The notes: a model not told the origin generated them from the sequence alone. Positions 1 to 6,909 are shown, counted from the first letter of the stretch. The stretch: 14,984 nt of DNA from an uncultured Collinsella sp. (GCA_900552185.1 URYT01000031.1:1-14984), one strand, 5' to 3'. Program-made: numbers and translations.

Positions 1-404
1 CCTTCCCCCGGGACGTGGTGTGCCGCCGCATTGACGAGCGGCTCCAGGCCCGCCTCGCGGGCCTTCTGCGCGCGGGTCATGCGCTTTTTGCGGTAGGGCT
101 TGTAGAGGTCCTCGACGCGCTGGAGCTGCGTGGCCTCGCGAATCTGCTGCTCGAGTTCGGGCGTGAGCTTGCCCTGGGCGTCGATGAGCAGGATAACGTC
201 CTCTTTGCGCTGCTCAAGATTGCGCAGGTAAGACAGGCGCTCGTCGAGCGCGCGCAGGGCGACGTCGTCCATGCCGCCCGTTGCTTCCTTGCGGTAGCGC
301 GAGATAAAGGGAATGGTGTTGCCCTCGTCGATGAGCTTGACGGCCGCCTCGACGTTGGCGGCCTTAAGGTTGAGCTCGCGGGCGAGCTGGGCGATAAGAT
401 CCAT
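1..404 (-). CDS. tex: Tex-family S1 RNA-binding protein, N-terminal part (runs off the window)
   Basis: Reading the minus strand from the ATG at 404-402 gives 134 codons beginning MDLIAQLARELNLKAANVEA, with no stop before the window edge. The segments EGNTIPFISRYRKEATGGMD (about residues 25-44) and RVEDLYKPYRKKRMTRAQKA (about 94-113) are typical of the helical N-terminal domain of Tex, a conserved cytoplasmic nucleic-acid-binding protein. Full-length Tex is usually 700-780 residues with YqgF-like, HhH and C-terminal S1 domains, so the rest lies outside the window. An AAGGAG ribosome site sits 4-5 nt before the ATG and fixes the start. Tex affects transcription and RNA metabolism, but its exact reaction is not settled in most bacteria. 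An open frame on the plus strand across the same bases is a shadow. The upstream region to 816 has no other gene. Confidence 0.9.
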   Translation of the reverse strand, partial: MDLIAQLARELNLKAANVEAAVKLIDEGNTIPFISRYRKEATGGMDDVALRALDERLSYLRNLEQRKEDVILLIDAQGKLTPELEQQIREATQLQRVEDLYKPYRKKRMTRAQKAREAGLEPLVNAAAHHVPGE

Positions 405-490
405 GGGACTCCTTGCGTTTAAGGTGCGTTTGCAGCACAGGGCTACCAAGGATACCACCCGTCCCAAAAGACTGTTTTGAGGCCGCTCCA

Positions 491-642
491 CGAAAACGGC
501 CTATCTACTACGTTTGAACCGTATGGGTCGACCATCCCCCGGTTTTCCGAAAATACGCAAGCCGTCTACCTGCGGTTTTAATTTTGCGAAACTTGGCATG
601 GTTGAGGGTGATCGGTTAAACGTAGTAGATAGGCCCATTTCG
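491..642. repeat. Palindromic element, copy 1 (18-bp perfect terminal inverted repeats)
   Basis: Perfect inverted arms lie at 498-515 (GGCCTATCTACTACGTTT) and 618-635, with a further partial match (CGAAA/TTTCG) reaching 491 and 642. The interior carries the core TCTACCTGCGGTTTT at 565-579. A second element at 11492-11647 has the same core and the same distances: TACTACG to core is 59 bp in both, and core end to the closing CGTAGTA is also the same, with no indels. The outermost arms differ between the two copies. The interior in this copy has stops and no start codon, so I do not read it as coding. It could be a non-autonomous mobile palindrome or a structured RNA element. Confidence 0.75.
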
Positions 643-708
643 TGGCGAACGAACCAAGCTGAGGCGCAAAATACCCCCCCGCTCCAGGAAAATCGTCGGC
701 AAGGTACC

Positions 709-743
709 AAAAAGCCCCGTGGGCAGGAGGCTGCTCGCGGGGC
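709..743 (-). terminator. Intrinsic terminator of the SDR/MFS/Gfo operon
   Basis: On the minus strand a hairpin has outer arms GCCCCG/CGGGGC (743-738 and 719-714) and an inner GCAG/CTGC stem (734-731 and 726-723) around a 4-nt loop, separated by a symmetric internal loop. It runs directly into five U residues (713-709). It lies about 75 bp past the stop of the Gfo/Idh gene at 817, so it most likely ends that operon's transcript. Confidence 0.75.
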
Positions 744-816
744 AAAGAAGAGGGGCTTATTTGTGGCGGACCGAGGGGCTCGGCATGGGGTTTCTGCCGC
801 GGTCGCTCTTAAGGCA

Positions 817-1857
817 TTACAGCTCGACGAGCTGGCCGGTTTCGGCGGCCTCTTTGATGGCGTTGAGAAGCGTGAGCGTCTTGACGTTATCGGCGGGGGT
901 CACGACGGGCTCGACCTCGCGGCGGACAACCTTCACAAAGTGCTTGAGCTGCATCTTGTGCGGCAGTGCCGGGTCGACAGCCGGAATCTCCATCTGCAGC
1001 GGCTTGTGCCAGTTGGAGGCGCCGTCGTAGGAGAACTGGTGCAGGCGGGGCAGCGACAGGGTGCCCAAGGTTCCGCCGATAAAGTAGGCGTCGGCGTCGA
1101 AGGGGCAGTACTGCGGATCCTCGCGAGCGGTTGCCTCCCAGTTCCAGGGGCTGGCGGTGGCGTCGGAGATGGTCATGCTTGCGAGCGCGCCATCGGCAAA
1201 ACGGACGTTGACCACGGCGGAGTCCTCGGTCTCAAAACCGCGGGCGGCGCTGGACTGCATACCCTGGACGGCAACGGGCTCGCCCAGCAGGTAGCGGAGC
1301 AGGTCGACGTCGTGCACCAGGTTGACCAGGATCGGGCCGGCACCCTTCTTGCGGCGCCACTCGACATCGAAATACTCGTCGTTCTTATAGATCATGTAGT
1401 GGAAGCTCGAAACGGTGAGCTTGCCCAGCTCGCCGGACTCGATGATCTCCTTGGCTTTGTTGACGAAGGGGTTGTGGCGACGGTGCTGACCCACGAGCAC
1501 GGGCACGCCGGCGGTCTCGGCCTCGGCGGCGAAGGCCTGGGCATCCTCAAGATCGTTGGAGATCGGCTTTTCGACCAGCGGCACGATGTTGCGCTTCACA
1601 GCCTCGCGGGCAACGCCCAGGTGCAGGTCGTTGGGGGTGGCGATAATGACGGCCTCGGGCTTGACCTCGTCCATCATCTGGGCGGGATCGGTGTAAAACG
1701 GCACGCCGGCGGCCTCGGCCGTGGTGCGGGCGCCCTCAAAGGCGTCGGCGATGGCGACGAGCTCGGCTTCGGGCTCCTCGGTGACAAAGCGGATGTGGTT
1801 GCGGCCCATGGCGCCGGCGCCGATAACGGCAATGCGGACGGGGTTGAGCTCAGACAT
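817..1857 (-). CDS. Gfo/Idh/MocA-family NAD(P)-dependent oxidoreductase
   Basis: This 346-residue protein has the usual length of the family. It opens with a Rossmann fold bearing GAGAMG (residues 13-18). The EKP motif with the expected catalytic lysine is at 96-98. The segment around 174-193 carries the family's histidine/aspartate pair (H182 and D185), and a C-terminal alpha/beta substrate domain follows. Such enzymes oxidise or reduce sugars, cyclitols, sugar acids or glycosides in the cytoplasm. The sequence alone does not show which. An AAGGAG site precedes the ATG by 5 nt. It is the last gene of an operon behind an OFA-type transporter and an SDR. The 69-bp gap upstream holds a hairpin repeat without a U tract, which may protect or tune this part of the message. 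Inositol 2-dehydrogenase is one alternative name that I cannot confirm. Confidence 0.88.
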   Translation of the reverse strand: MSELNPVRIAVIGAGAMGRNHIRFVTEEPEAELVAIADAFEGARTTAEAAGVPFYTDPAQMMDEVKPEAVIIATPNDLHLGVAREAVKRNIVPLVEKPISNDLEDAQAFAAEAETAGVPVLVGQHRRHNPFVNKAKEIIESGELGKLTVSSFHYMIYKNDEYFDVEWRRKKGAGPILVNLVHDVDLLRYLLGEPVAVQGMQSSAARGFETEDSAVVNVRFADGALASMTISDATASPWNWEATAREDPQYCPFDADAYFIGGTLGTLSLPRLHQFSYDGASNWHKPLQMEIPAVDPALPHKMQLKHFVKVVRREVEPVVTPADNVKTLTLLNAIKEAAETGQLVEL

Positions 1858-1887
1858 TTCGACTCCTTAATACTGGTGACCGGTGGA

Positions 1888-1918
1888 ATGCGACAAAGGG
1901 GCTGTCCCTTTGTCGCAT
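1888..1918. repeat. GACAAAGGG hairpin repeat, copy 1
   Basis: Arms ATGCGACAAAGGG (1888-1900) and CCCTTTGTCGCAT (1906-1918) pair perfectly around GCTGT. The hairpin sits between the MFS and Gfo/Idh genes. Neither strand has a following U tract, so it is not a standard terminator. A second copy at 12983-13015 has GTGAC/GTCAC where this one has GCGAC/GTCGC, so both arms changed together. A half copy lies at 14524-14538. Confidence 0.8.
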
Positions 1919-1926
1919 CGGTAAAA

Positions 1927-3183
1927 CTAGGCGGACTTCTTCTTGCTGTCGGAGACCATCATGTAGACGGTGAGCACGACGGCGATGGCGGCGATCACAA
2001 TGGCGCCGTAGAAGGACTGCTGGTAGGCGGCACTGCCGGCCTCGGCGTGATACAGCACGGCAGTGATGGGCTGGCTGATCCAGGTGGAAGCGGCATAGCC
2101 CAAAAACATGATGCCGTAGTTGACGCCGATGTTGCTGGTACCAAAGGCGCCACCGGTGAGCGGCGGGTAGATGACGAGCAGGGCGCCAAAGCTAAAGCCG
2201 AGCAAGGCGAGCGCCACAAAGAACATGGCCTGTGTAAAGCTCATCGACATGATGACGAGGGCGACGATGGTGACGACAAGGCTGATGAGCAGCGACTTGT
2301 AGGCGCCGAGCTTGTCGATGATCTGGCCAAAGGACAGACGGCCAACCAGGTTGGCGCAGGTGTTGACGGAGACCACCACGCCGCCGAGGGCGACGGCCGC
2401 GGCGCTCGTGGGGTCGGCGAAGAGCTGGACGGCGGCGATGGAGGCAACCTTGCCCACGAGCAGGGTGCCGGCGGTGGCGGCAAAGGCGAAGGTGACGATG
2501 AGGACCCAGAAGCGCGGGGTCTTGACCATCTCGCCCGGTGTGAGGTCACCGAAGGTGCCGGCATGCGCGCCACCCTTGGGGGCCTCGAAGCCCTCGGGCA
2601 GCCAACCGGCCTCGGGGGCCTTCAGGAACAGGGCGGAGGCGGCGATCATCACAAAGAAGATGACTCCGAGCGCCTTAAGGGCGCCAAAGATGCCCAGGCT
2701 CGGGATGAGCAGCGAGGCGAGCACCGGGGACAGCACGGCGGGACCGGCGGTCGAAGCGGCCAGGGTGATGCCGGAGGCGAGACCCTTCTTGTCGATGAAC
2801 CACTTTTGGCCGGTGGTGAGCGCGGGGTTGTAGCCCAGGCCGTTGCCGACGGCGGCGACGAGCGAGAACCACAGGTAGAACTGCCACGGCTCGGTGACGG
2901 TGCCGGACATGAACCAGCCCAGGCCGTAGCACATGGCGGCGGCGATCACGACGTTACGCGGGCCGATCTTATCGGAGATACGGCCGGCGAAGATGCCCGT
3001 CACGGCCATGATGGTCTGAAAGACCGGGAAAGCCCAGGTAAGGGCACTCGACCACTCGGGGTAGACGGCGAGCAGGTTCTTGCTCACGACAGAATACAGC
3101 GCGATGGAGCTGATGAAGAACATGGTGACGCACGCGGCGGAAAGCACGACGGCGCGACCCTTGTTGGAGTTGCTGGAAGCCAT
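1927..3183 (-). CDS. MFS transporter, OFA (oxalate/formate antiporter) type
   Basis: This 418-residue, very hydrophobic protein has about 12 predicted membrane helices, a short charged N-terminus and a lysine-rich C-terminal tail. The MFS loop motif is visible as GRISDKIGPR (67-76) and again, weaker, as GRLSFGQIIDKLG (281-293). The segment APEAGWLPEGF (189-199) before the central loop and FGTSNIGVNYGIMF (347-360) are characteristic of the OFA family, which moves small organic anions across the cytoplasmic membrane. The ATG at 3183 has a GAAAGAG site upstream. Lying between two dehydrogenase genes with 65- and 69-bp gaps, it most likely imports their substrate or exports the product. The substrate is unknown; a sugar acid or other carboxylate is my inference from the family. 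Confidence 0.87.
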   Translation of the reverse strand: MASSNSNKGRAVVLSAACVTMFFISSIALYSVVSKNLLAVYPEWSSALTWAFPVFQTIMAVTGIFAGRISDKIGPRNVVIAAAMCYGLGWFMSGTVTEPWQFYLWFSLVAAVGNGLGYNPALTTGQKWFIDKKGLASGITLAASTAGPAVLSPVLASLLIPSLGIFGALKALGVIFFVMIAASALFLKAPEAGWLPEGFEAPKGGAHAGTFGDLTPGEMVKTPRFWVLIVTFAFAATAGTLLVGKVASIAAVQLFADPTSAAAVALGGVVVSVNTCANLVGRLSFGQIIDKLGAYKSLLISLVVTIVALVIMSMSFTQAMFFVALALLGFSFGALLVIYPPLTGGAFGTSNIGVNYGIMFLGYAASTWISQPITAVLYHAEAGSAAYQQSFYGAIVIAAIAVVLTVYMMVSDSKKKSA

Positions 3184-3248
3184 TGGACTCTTTCTAATCG
3201 ATGTGGGAGAGGAGCGGTCGTATCCGCGGGCCTCCCTGTTAGGTTGGT

Positions 3249-4130
3249 TTACTGGTCAGTTGGCTTGGCGACGCCGGACTCATCGGACCAGAGCTCGACA
3301 CCCTTGTTCTTAAGGTAGTTGTCGGCATAGGCGCGACGGCCGCCGGGCTTAGCGGTGAGGTCGCCCATCATGTTGGAGAAGCCGCCGTCGACCTTGATGG
3401 CGTCGCCGGTGGTAAAGTCCGAGCGCTTGGACGCCAGGAACATGACGGCGTTGGCGATATCGCTGACCTCGCCGATGCGGCGCGTGGCGATCAGACGGCT
3501 GCGGCTCTTTTCGACCTCGGGGTCGGCGTAGAAGTTGGCCGACATCGGGGTCTTAACGAAGCAGGGCTCGACGCAGTTGGAGCGCACACCGTAGGGGCCC
3601 CACTCGGCAGCCAGCATCTTGGACATCATGTTGACGCCCGCCTTGGTGGAGCTGTACACGCCCGAGAACGTCTCGGGGGAGTGGCTGGCAACGGTCGAGA
3701 TGTGCACCAGGCGACCCTGGCCGGCCTTGATCATCTCGCGACCAAAGCGCTGCGAGGTGATGAAGTAGCCGGTGAGGTTGACGTTGAGCACCTGCTCCCA
3801 GTCGCTCAGCGGCAGGTCTTCCATCGCGGCGAAGCGCAGGATACCGGCGGTGTTGACAAGAACGTCGACGCGGCCGAAGTCGGCGATGGTGGCGTCGACG
3901 GCGGCCTGAACCTCGGCCTCGTCGGTGGCGTTCATCTTGTAGCCCTCGGCGTGGATGCCAAACTCGGCGGCGAGGTCGGCGGCTGCGGCCTTGACCTTTT
4001 CCTCGTCCAGATCGAGCAGGACGACGTTGGCGCCGTTGCGGGCGAACTCGCGACAAATCTCGACGCCCATACCGCCGAGTGCGCCAGTCACGGCGCAGAC
4101 ATCGCCCTCGAGCTTAAGCCAGTTGCTCAT
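3249..4130 (-). CDS. SDR-family NAD(P)-dependent oxidoreductase
   Basis: This 293-residue protein is a classical short-chain dehydrogenase with an extra tail of about 40 residues. The cofactor motif TGALGGMG is at 15-22, NTAG (usual NNAG) at 93-96, and YSSTK with the catalytic tyrosine and lysine (Y159, K163) at 159-163. The C-terminal GDAIKVDGG (242-250) is typical. Thirteen residues before Y159, where the catalytic serine normally stands, there is T146, with S145 beside it and S149 nearby. The aspartate D40 at the end of strand 2 suggests a preference for NAD over NADP. It is the first gene of the operon and faces the LysR gene. A GGGAAG site precedes the ATG. The tail (254-293) contains no motif I recognise. 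Substrate unknown: polyol, sugar acid or sterol are all possible. Confidence 0.88.
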   Translation of the reverse strand: MSNWLKLEGDVCAVTGALGGMGVEICREFARNGANVVLLDLDEEKVKAAAADLAAEFGIHAEGYKMNATDEAEVQAAVDATIADFGRVDVLVNTAGILRFAAMEDLPLSDWEQVLNVNLTGYFITSQRFGREMIKAGQGRLVHISTVASHSPETFSGVYSSTKAGVNMMSKMLAAEWGPYGVRSNCVEPCFVKTPMSANFYADPEVEKSRSRLIATRRIGEVSDIANAVMFLASKRSDFTTGDAIKVDGGFSNMMGDLTAKPGGRRAYADNYLKNKGVELWSDESGVAKPTDQ

Positions 4131-4363
4131 AGGAACTTCCCTTCTTGTGCCTCCCGGTGGGTCGCTCCCATTAACCGACCCACGTGGTTTTCGCTGGTTA
4201 TCGTATGCTTTGCATTTGCGCAGGTGAATTGCATATTTGTTAGAATGGCGTTAACCGTAGGTTTACACTGTGCAATGCAGTTTATGCTTAACCGAGCGCG
4301 TGACCTGCGAAAACAACCCCCTGTGGCGCCATGTGGTCACGGGTGCGAAAACGGGAGAATGAC
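4131..4363. promoter_or_regulatory. Divergent promoter/operator region between SDR operon and lysR
   Basis: This 233-bp AT-richer gap separates divergent genes, the usual site of LysR-type control. On the minus strand TTCACC (4228-4223) and TACGAT (4205-4200), 17 bp apart, are a fair sigma-70 candidate for the operon, each matching 4 of 6. Downstream in its leader an 8-bp hairpin GTGGGTCG/CGACCCAC lies at 4157-4164 and 4176-4183. TTAACCG occurs three times in direct orientation at 4171, 4251 and 4288. A TATGC/GCATA inverted pair also lies around 4204-4234. For lysR, TAGAAT at 4241-4246 or TTTACA at 4262-4267 are possible promoter parts, but neither has a well-spaced partner. The operator is not identified with confidence. 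Confidence 0.4.
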
Positions 4364-5242
4364 GTGTACGATCGACGACTCGAGGCCATATCGGCCGCCG
4401 CGGAGCTGGGGAGCTTCTCGCGGGCGGCGGCAAAATTGCGCGTGTCGACCCCGGCGCTCGTCAAACAGGTGTCGGGCTTCGAGGCCGAGTTCGGCATCAC
4501 GCTGTTCGAACGCTCGCACTCGGGCGTCAAGGTGACACCGGCCGGCGCACTGCTGGTGGATGACGCGCGCTCGATCATGCGGCAGTCCGAGGACGCGCTG
4601 CGCCGTGCCCGACGCGCGGCGGGCGATGGCGGTGCCGTGCGCCTGGGCGTGTCGATGATGTGCCCAGGGCGCCAAACGCTGTCGATGTGGTCGGGCATCC
4701 ACGATCTGGAACCGTCGCTGCGATTTGAGATCGTGCCGGTAAGCGACCTCTACGACGAGCACGAGACCGTCATGCGCAGCTTGGGCCGCGAGGTGGATGT
4801 AGTGCAGTCGAGTTTTTCGACCCCACGCTGGGGCGACGCCTGCCAAAAGCTCCGCATCGTCAACGTGCCGTTTTATATCGACCTGCCGCGCACGAGCCCG
4901 CTGGCGCGCAAGACGCGCATCACGGTTGCCGACTTGGAGGGCATGCGTCTGCGCGTGCTGCGCCACGGCAACGACGCCATGGACAGCCTACGCATCGACC
5001 TTTTGGCCGACGGCGGCGTGGACGTGATCGATGTGGACAGCTTTGACTTTGCGCTCTTTAACGAAGCCGAGGAAAAGGGTGACGCGGTGCTCACCTGCGG
5101 CGCATGGTCGGGGGTGCACCCGGCCTTTGTGGGCGTGCCGTTCCTGTGCGGCCGCGAGGTGCCGGTCTTTTTGCACTATCCGCTCGAGCCGACCCTCCAA
5201 GTACAAAAATTCATCAACGCCATGGCACAACTTCTCAAATAG
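4364..5242 (+). CDS. LysR-family transcriptional regulator
   Basis: I start this at the GTG at 4364, giving 292 residues beginning MYDRRLEAISAAAELGSFSR, because GGGAG lies 6-8 nt upstream and LysR proteins begin just before this helix. An ATG at 4331 in the same frame would add 11 residues without a clear ribosome site. The winged helix-turn-helix covers about residues 3-62, with the family pattern GSFSRAAAKLRVSTPALVKQ at 16-35 and LFER at 47-50. A periplasmic-binding-like effector domain follows from about residue 90, and it looks complete at the usual length. It is transcribed away from the SDR/MFS/Gfo operon and probably activates that operon in response to its substrate. It ends 43 bp from the convergent diguanylate cyclase gene. 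Confidence 0.88.
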   Translation: MYDRRLEAISAAAELGSFSRAAAKLRVSTPALVKQVSGFEAEFGITLFERSHSGVKVTPAGALLVDDARSIMRQSEDALRRARRAAGDGGAVRLGVSMMCPGRQTLSMWSGIHDLEPSLRFEIVPVSDLYDEHETVMRSLGREVDVVQSSFSTPRWGDACQKLRIVNVPFYIDLPRTSPLARKTRITVADLEGMRLRVLRHGNDAMDSLRIDLLADGGVDVIDVDSFDFALFNEAEEKGDAVLTCGAWSGVHPAFVGVPFLCGREVPVFLHYPLEPTLQVQKFINAMAQLLK

Positions 5243-5285
5243 CCAAAAGAGTCCCGTCCCAAATTAGCTACCCTTTGCTACGGGT

Positions 5286-6377
5286 TTAGCGGTCCTCGCG
5301 TTGCGGCCCGGCTGCCTCGGCTGTCTTTACGCGGTTCTTGTCGATGTACATGTTTTTGTCGGCCTGGGAAAAGAGCTCGCGCATCGTAGGCGGTTCATCA
5401 AAATCACTGGAAAGCGCATAGCCCACCGCATAGCTGATAGGCATGTCGGGATGAGTCTCGGAATACTCGTTCACGTTCGCGCGAACCCGAGCGAGACAGG
5501 ACTCCACGGCAGCTCGATCGGTATCTCGCAGCACCGCGATAAACTCATCGCCGCCGTCGCGGCCCACAAAGCAGGTCTCCGACGCCACGCGCCCCAGCTG
5601 CTGGGCAAAAGAACGGATGTATTCGTCGCCCTTCTCGTGGTCGAAGCTGTTATTGACCGTATGCAGATTGTTAAGGTCGAAGACGCACACCGCAACGGGC
5701 GCCTCCGCGGAGACAGGCTGCTCCTGCCCCAAGACCTCCTCGCACTTGTTCTTGTTGGGCAGTCCTGTGGCTTCGTCGAGATAGACTTTGTTCTGCAGTT
5801 CGCGATTGAGCGCGGCAGTTCGCACCGCGCGAACAAGTTCGACCGCAAAGGTCGCCACCAAGCCCATGATGTCGATGATCACCAGGCCCTCGAGATAGTT
5901 GAGCGCCGACGCCTTCTCCTGAGAGTAGTCCTCTGCGAGTCGCGTAGCATCGTCGCAAATGCCAAAGAACTCCTCGCTCATGGAGATGATGTCGGTGTTC
6001 TCATAGCCGACTTCGCGCACGCGGATGATCTCGGTGCAAAGCTCATCAAAATAATTTGCAAGCTCGGTCATCTTTGCCTGATACTCATCGTCGTCGAGAC
6101 GGACGAGGTTGAGGTCGTCACTTCCGTAACGCAAACCGTTGATGTATGAATCCACGGCCTTGAGCAGGTCGTCTTGTGGCTGGCCTGCGTCCTCGAGCTT
6201 CACGATGCGCTGCGTGGTACCGCGCACCAGACCGGCGTAGTTGACCACACGCGCCGTGCCCTGGATATCGGAGACGAGCAGCATAACATTGATGAAGAAG
6301 AAGATGAGAACTGCCGTGAGCACCATCATGAGCAGGCGCACCGCCTGGCCGGCCTTCTTGGCGACAGAAGTATTCAC
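5286..6377 (-). CDS. Membrane-anchored GGDEF diguanylate cyclase
   Basis: This 363-residue protein has membrane helices at about 14-37 and 163-184 flanking an extracytoplasmic domain (about 38-162). That domain contains NYAGLVRGTTQR (46-57), which resembles the PilJ/NIT-type sensor pattern. A GGDEF domain follows from about residue 198, with DEATGLPNKN (201-210), the metal/substrate segment FDLNNLHTVNN (233-243) and an intact GGDEF at 275-279, so it should make cyclic di-GMP. The inhibitory RxxD site, expected at 266-269, is absent (SETC), so simple product feedback is unlikely. The start is GTG at 6377, supported by AGGGGAG 7 nt upstream. It stands alone, converging on lysR. The 43-bp gap between them has only a weak GCTACCC/GGGTTTAGC hairpin. 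The signal it senses is unknown. Confidence 0.88.
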   Translation of the reverse strand: MNTSVAKKAGQAVRLLMMVLTAVLIFFFINVMLLVSDIQGTARVVNYAGLVRGTTQRIVKLEDAGQPQDDLLKAVDSYINGLRYGSDDLNLVRLDDDEYQAKMTELANYFDELCTEIIRVREVGYENTDIISMSEEFFGICDDATRLAEDYSQEKASALNYLEGLVIIDIMGLVATFAVELVRAVRTAALNRELQNKVYLDEATGLPNKNKCEEVLGQEQPVSAEAPVAVCVFDLNNLHTVNNSFDHEKGDEYIRSFAQQLGRVASETCFVGRDGGDEFIAVLRDTDRAAVESCLARVRANVNEYSETHPDMPISYAVGYALSSDFDEPPTMRELFSQADKNMYIDKNRVKTAEAAGPQREDR

Positions 6378-6443
6378 AAGTTCACTCCCCTAAATGACAA
6401 AAGAACAGGTAGCACGCAGTGTGCTGAAATTCATGGGTGGTTA

Positions 6444-6471
6444 ACTCTACCATATGGGCCAGCAGCCTCAA
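6444..6471 (-). promoter_or_regulatory. Possible promoter of the diguanylate cyclase gene
   Basis: On the minus strand TTGAGG (6471-6466) and TAGAGT (6449-6444) are 16 bp apart, each matching 4 of 6 sigma-70 consensus bases. They lie about 70 bp before the GTG start. It is a plausible match, but short motifs like this occur by chance. Confidence 0.3.
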
Positions 6472-6567
6472 ACTGCAGCAGACGCTCGTCCAAATTGGCG
6501 TGACGCTTGCCTTGTTGTTCTTGACCTGGCCGCGCTATCGGACATGCTTCTGGTCTTGGATCACCAT

Positions 6568-6748
6568 GGGAAAGCTCATCCCGTTTTGTGCGTCTAGAGT
6601 GGGATGCGGCTTCCCAAAGGTGCCGTTAGGGGAAATCACATCCCGGTTTACTCCCTTGAAATGGGATGCCGTTTCCCGGAGGGGTCCAGCGGGAAACGGC
6701 ATCCCATTTTGGGCCCGAAAAGTGGGATACGGTTTCCGGCCGGCATGA
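6568..6748. repeat. Three tandem ~61-bp units built from alternating GGGATGCCGTTTCCC inverted motifs
   Basis: Six 15-bp motifs alternate in orientation. Minus copies (GGGAAANNNCATCCC) are at 6568, 6630 and 6691. Plus copies (GGGATGNNNTTTCCC) are at 6601, 6663 and 6724. Like-oriented copies are 61-62 bp apart, so this is three tandem units, each able to fold on itself. The second plus and third minus motifs form a 20-bp perfect stem (6659-6678 with 6690-6709) around 11 nt. The last plus copy has drifted (GGGATACGGTTTCCG). An open frame crosses the array but lacks a credible start and is not proposed as a gene. The 6378-6567 stretch before it holds only the candidate promoter. Confidence 0.75.
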
Positions 6749-6785
6749 AAAAAGCCTCCGCAGCCCGTGTGGCTGCGGAGGCTTT
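6746..6785 (-). terminator. Intrinsic terminator of the marR-ABC operon
   Basis: A 15-bp perfect stem AAAGCCTCCGCAGCC (6751-6765) pairs with 6771-6785 around a 5-nt loop. On the minus strand the stem ends in a run of U residues (6753-6748), so it terminates leftward transcription. It is about 125 bp past the stop of the second ABC gene. Rightward the T run is shorter, so any plus-strand activity would be weaker. Confidence 0.82.
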
Positions 6786-6825
6786 ATTCGTTGCGGCGCA
6801 TTGTGTTTGGGTCGCTGAGATGAGT

Positions 6826-6890
6826 CGATTTGCCCCGAAAGAGGAGGGCATTGACCTTAGGGTCATGCCCGACGAATGAGCGGCAAATCG
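6826..6890 (+). repeat. Structured 43-nt core repeat, copy A, with its own outer stem
   Basis: The core at 6837-6879 starts GAAAGAGGAGGGCAT, forms a GGGCAT..GACC/GGTC..ATGCCC hairpin and ends GACGAATGA. It is enclosed by a 9-bp outer stem CGATTTGCC/GGCAAATCG (6826-6834, 6882-6890). The minus strand at 11347-11305 carries the same core, 37 of 43 bases identical, with GGCC/GGCC in the inner stem and an unrelated outer stem. One base pair in the inner stem changed from A-U to G-C. Both copies also read as KEEGI..MPD followed by TGA, but five of the six differences are non-synonymous, so structure explains the conservation better than coding. It has no U tract. Confidence 0.65.
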
Positions 6891-6909
6891 GCCGTCTCGG
6901 CGGGCCGAA

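Noticed and set aside
514..3318. A 934-codon open frame on the plus strand
   Set aside because: It lies antisense to the Gfo/Idh and MFS genes and has Gly/Asp/His-rich, motif-free sequence, typical of a mirror frame in GC-rich DNA. The minus-strand genes have clear family motifs and ribosome sites.
4331..4363. ATG at 4331 as the lysR start
   Set aside because: GTG at 4364 has GGGAG at proper spacing and matches where LysR proteins begin, while the ATG lacks a clear ribosome site.
6437..6879. Two plus-strand frames through the tandem repeat and terminator
   Set aside because: They cross a tandem inverted repeat and an intrinsic terminator, lack a credible ribosome site and resemble no known protein.
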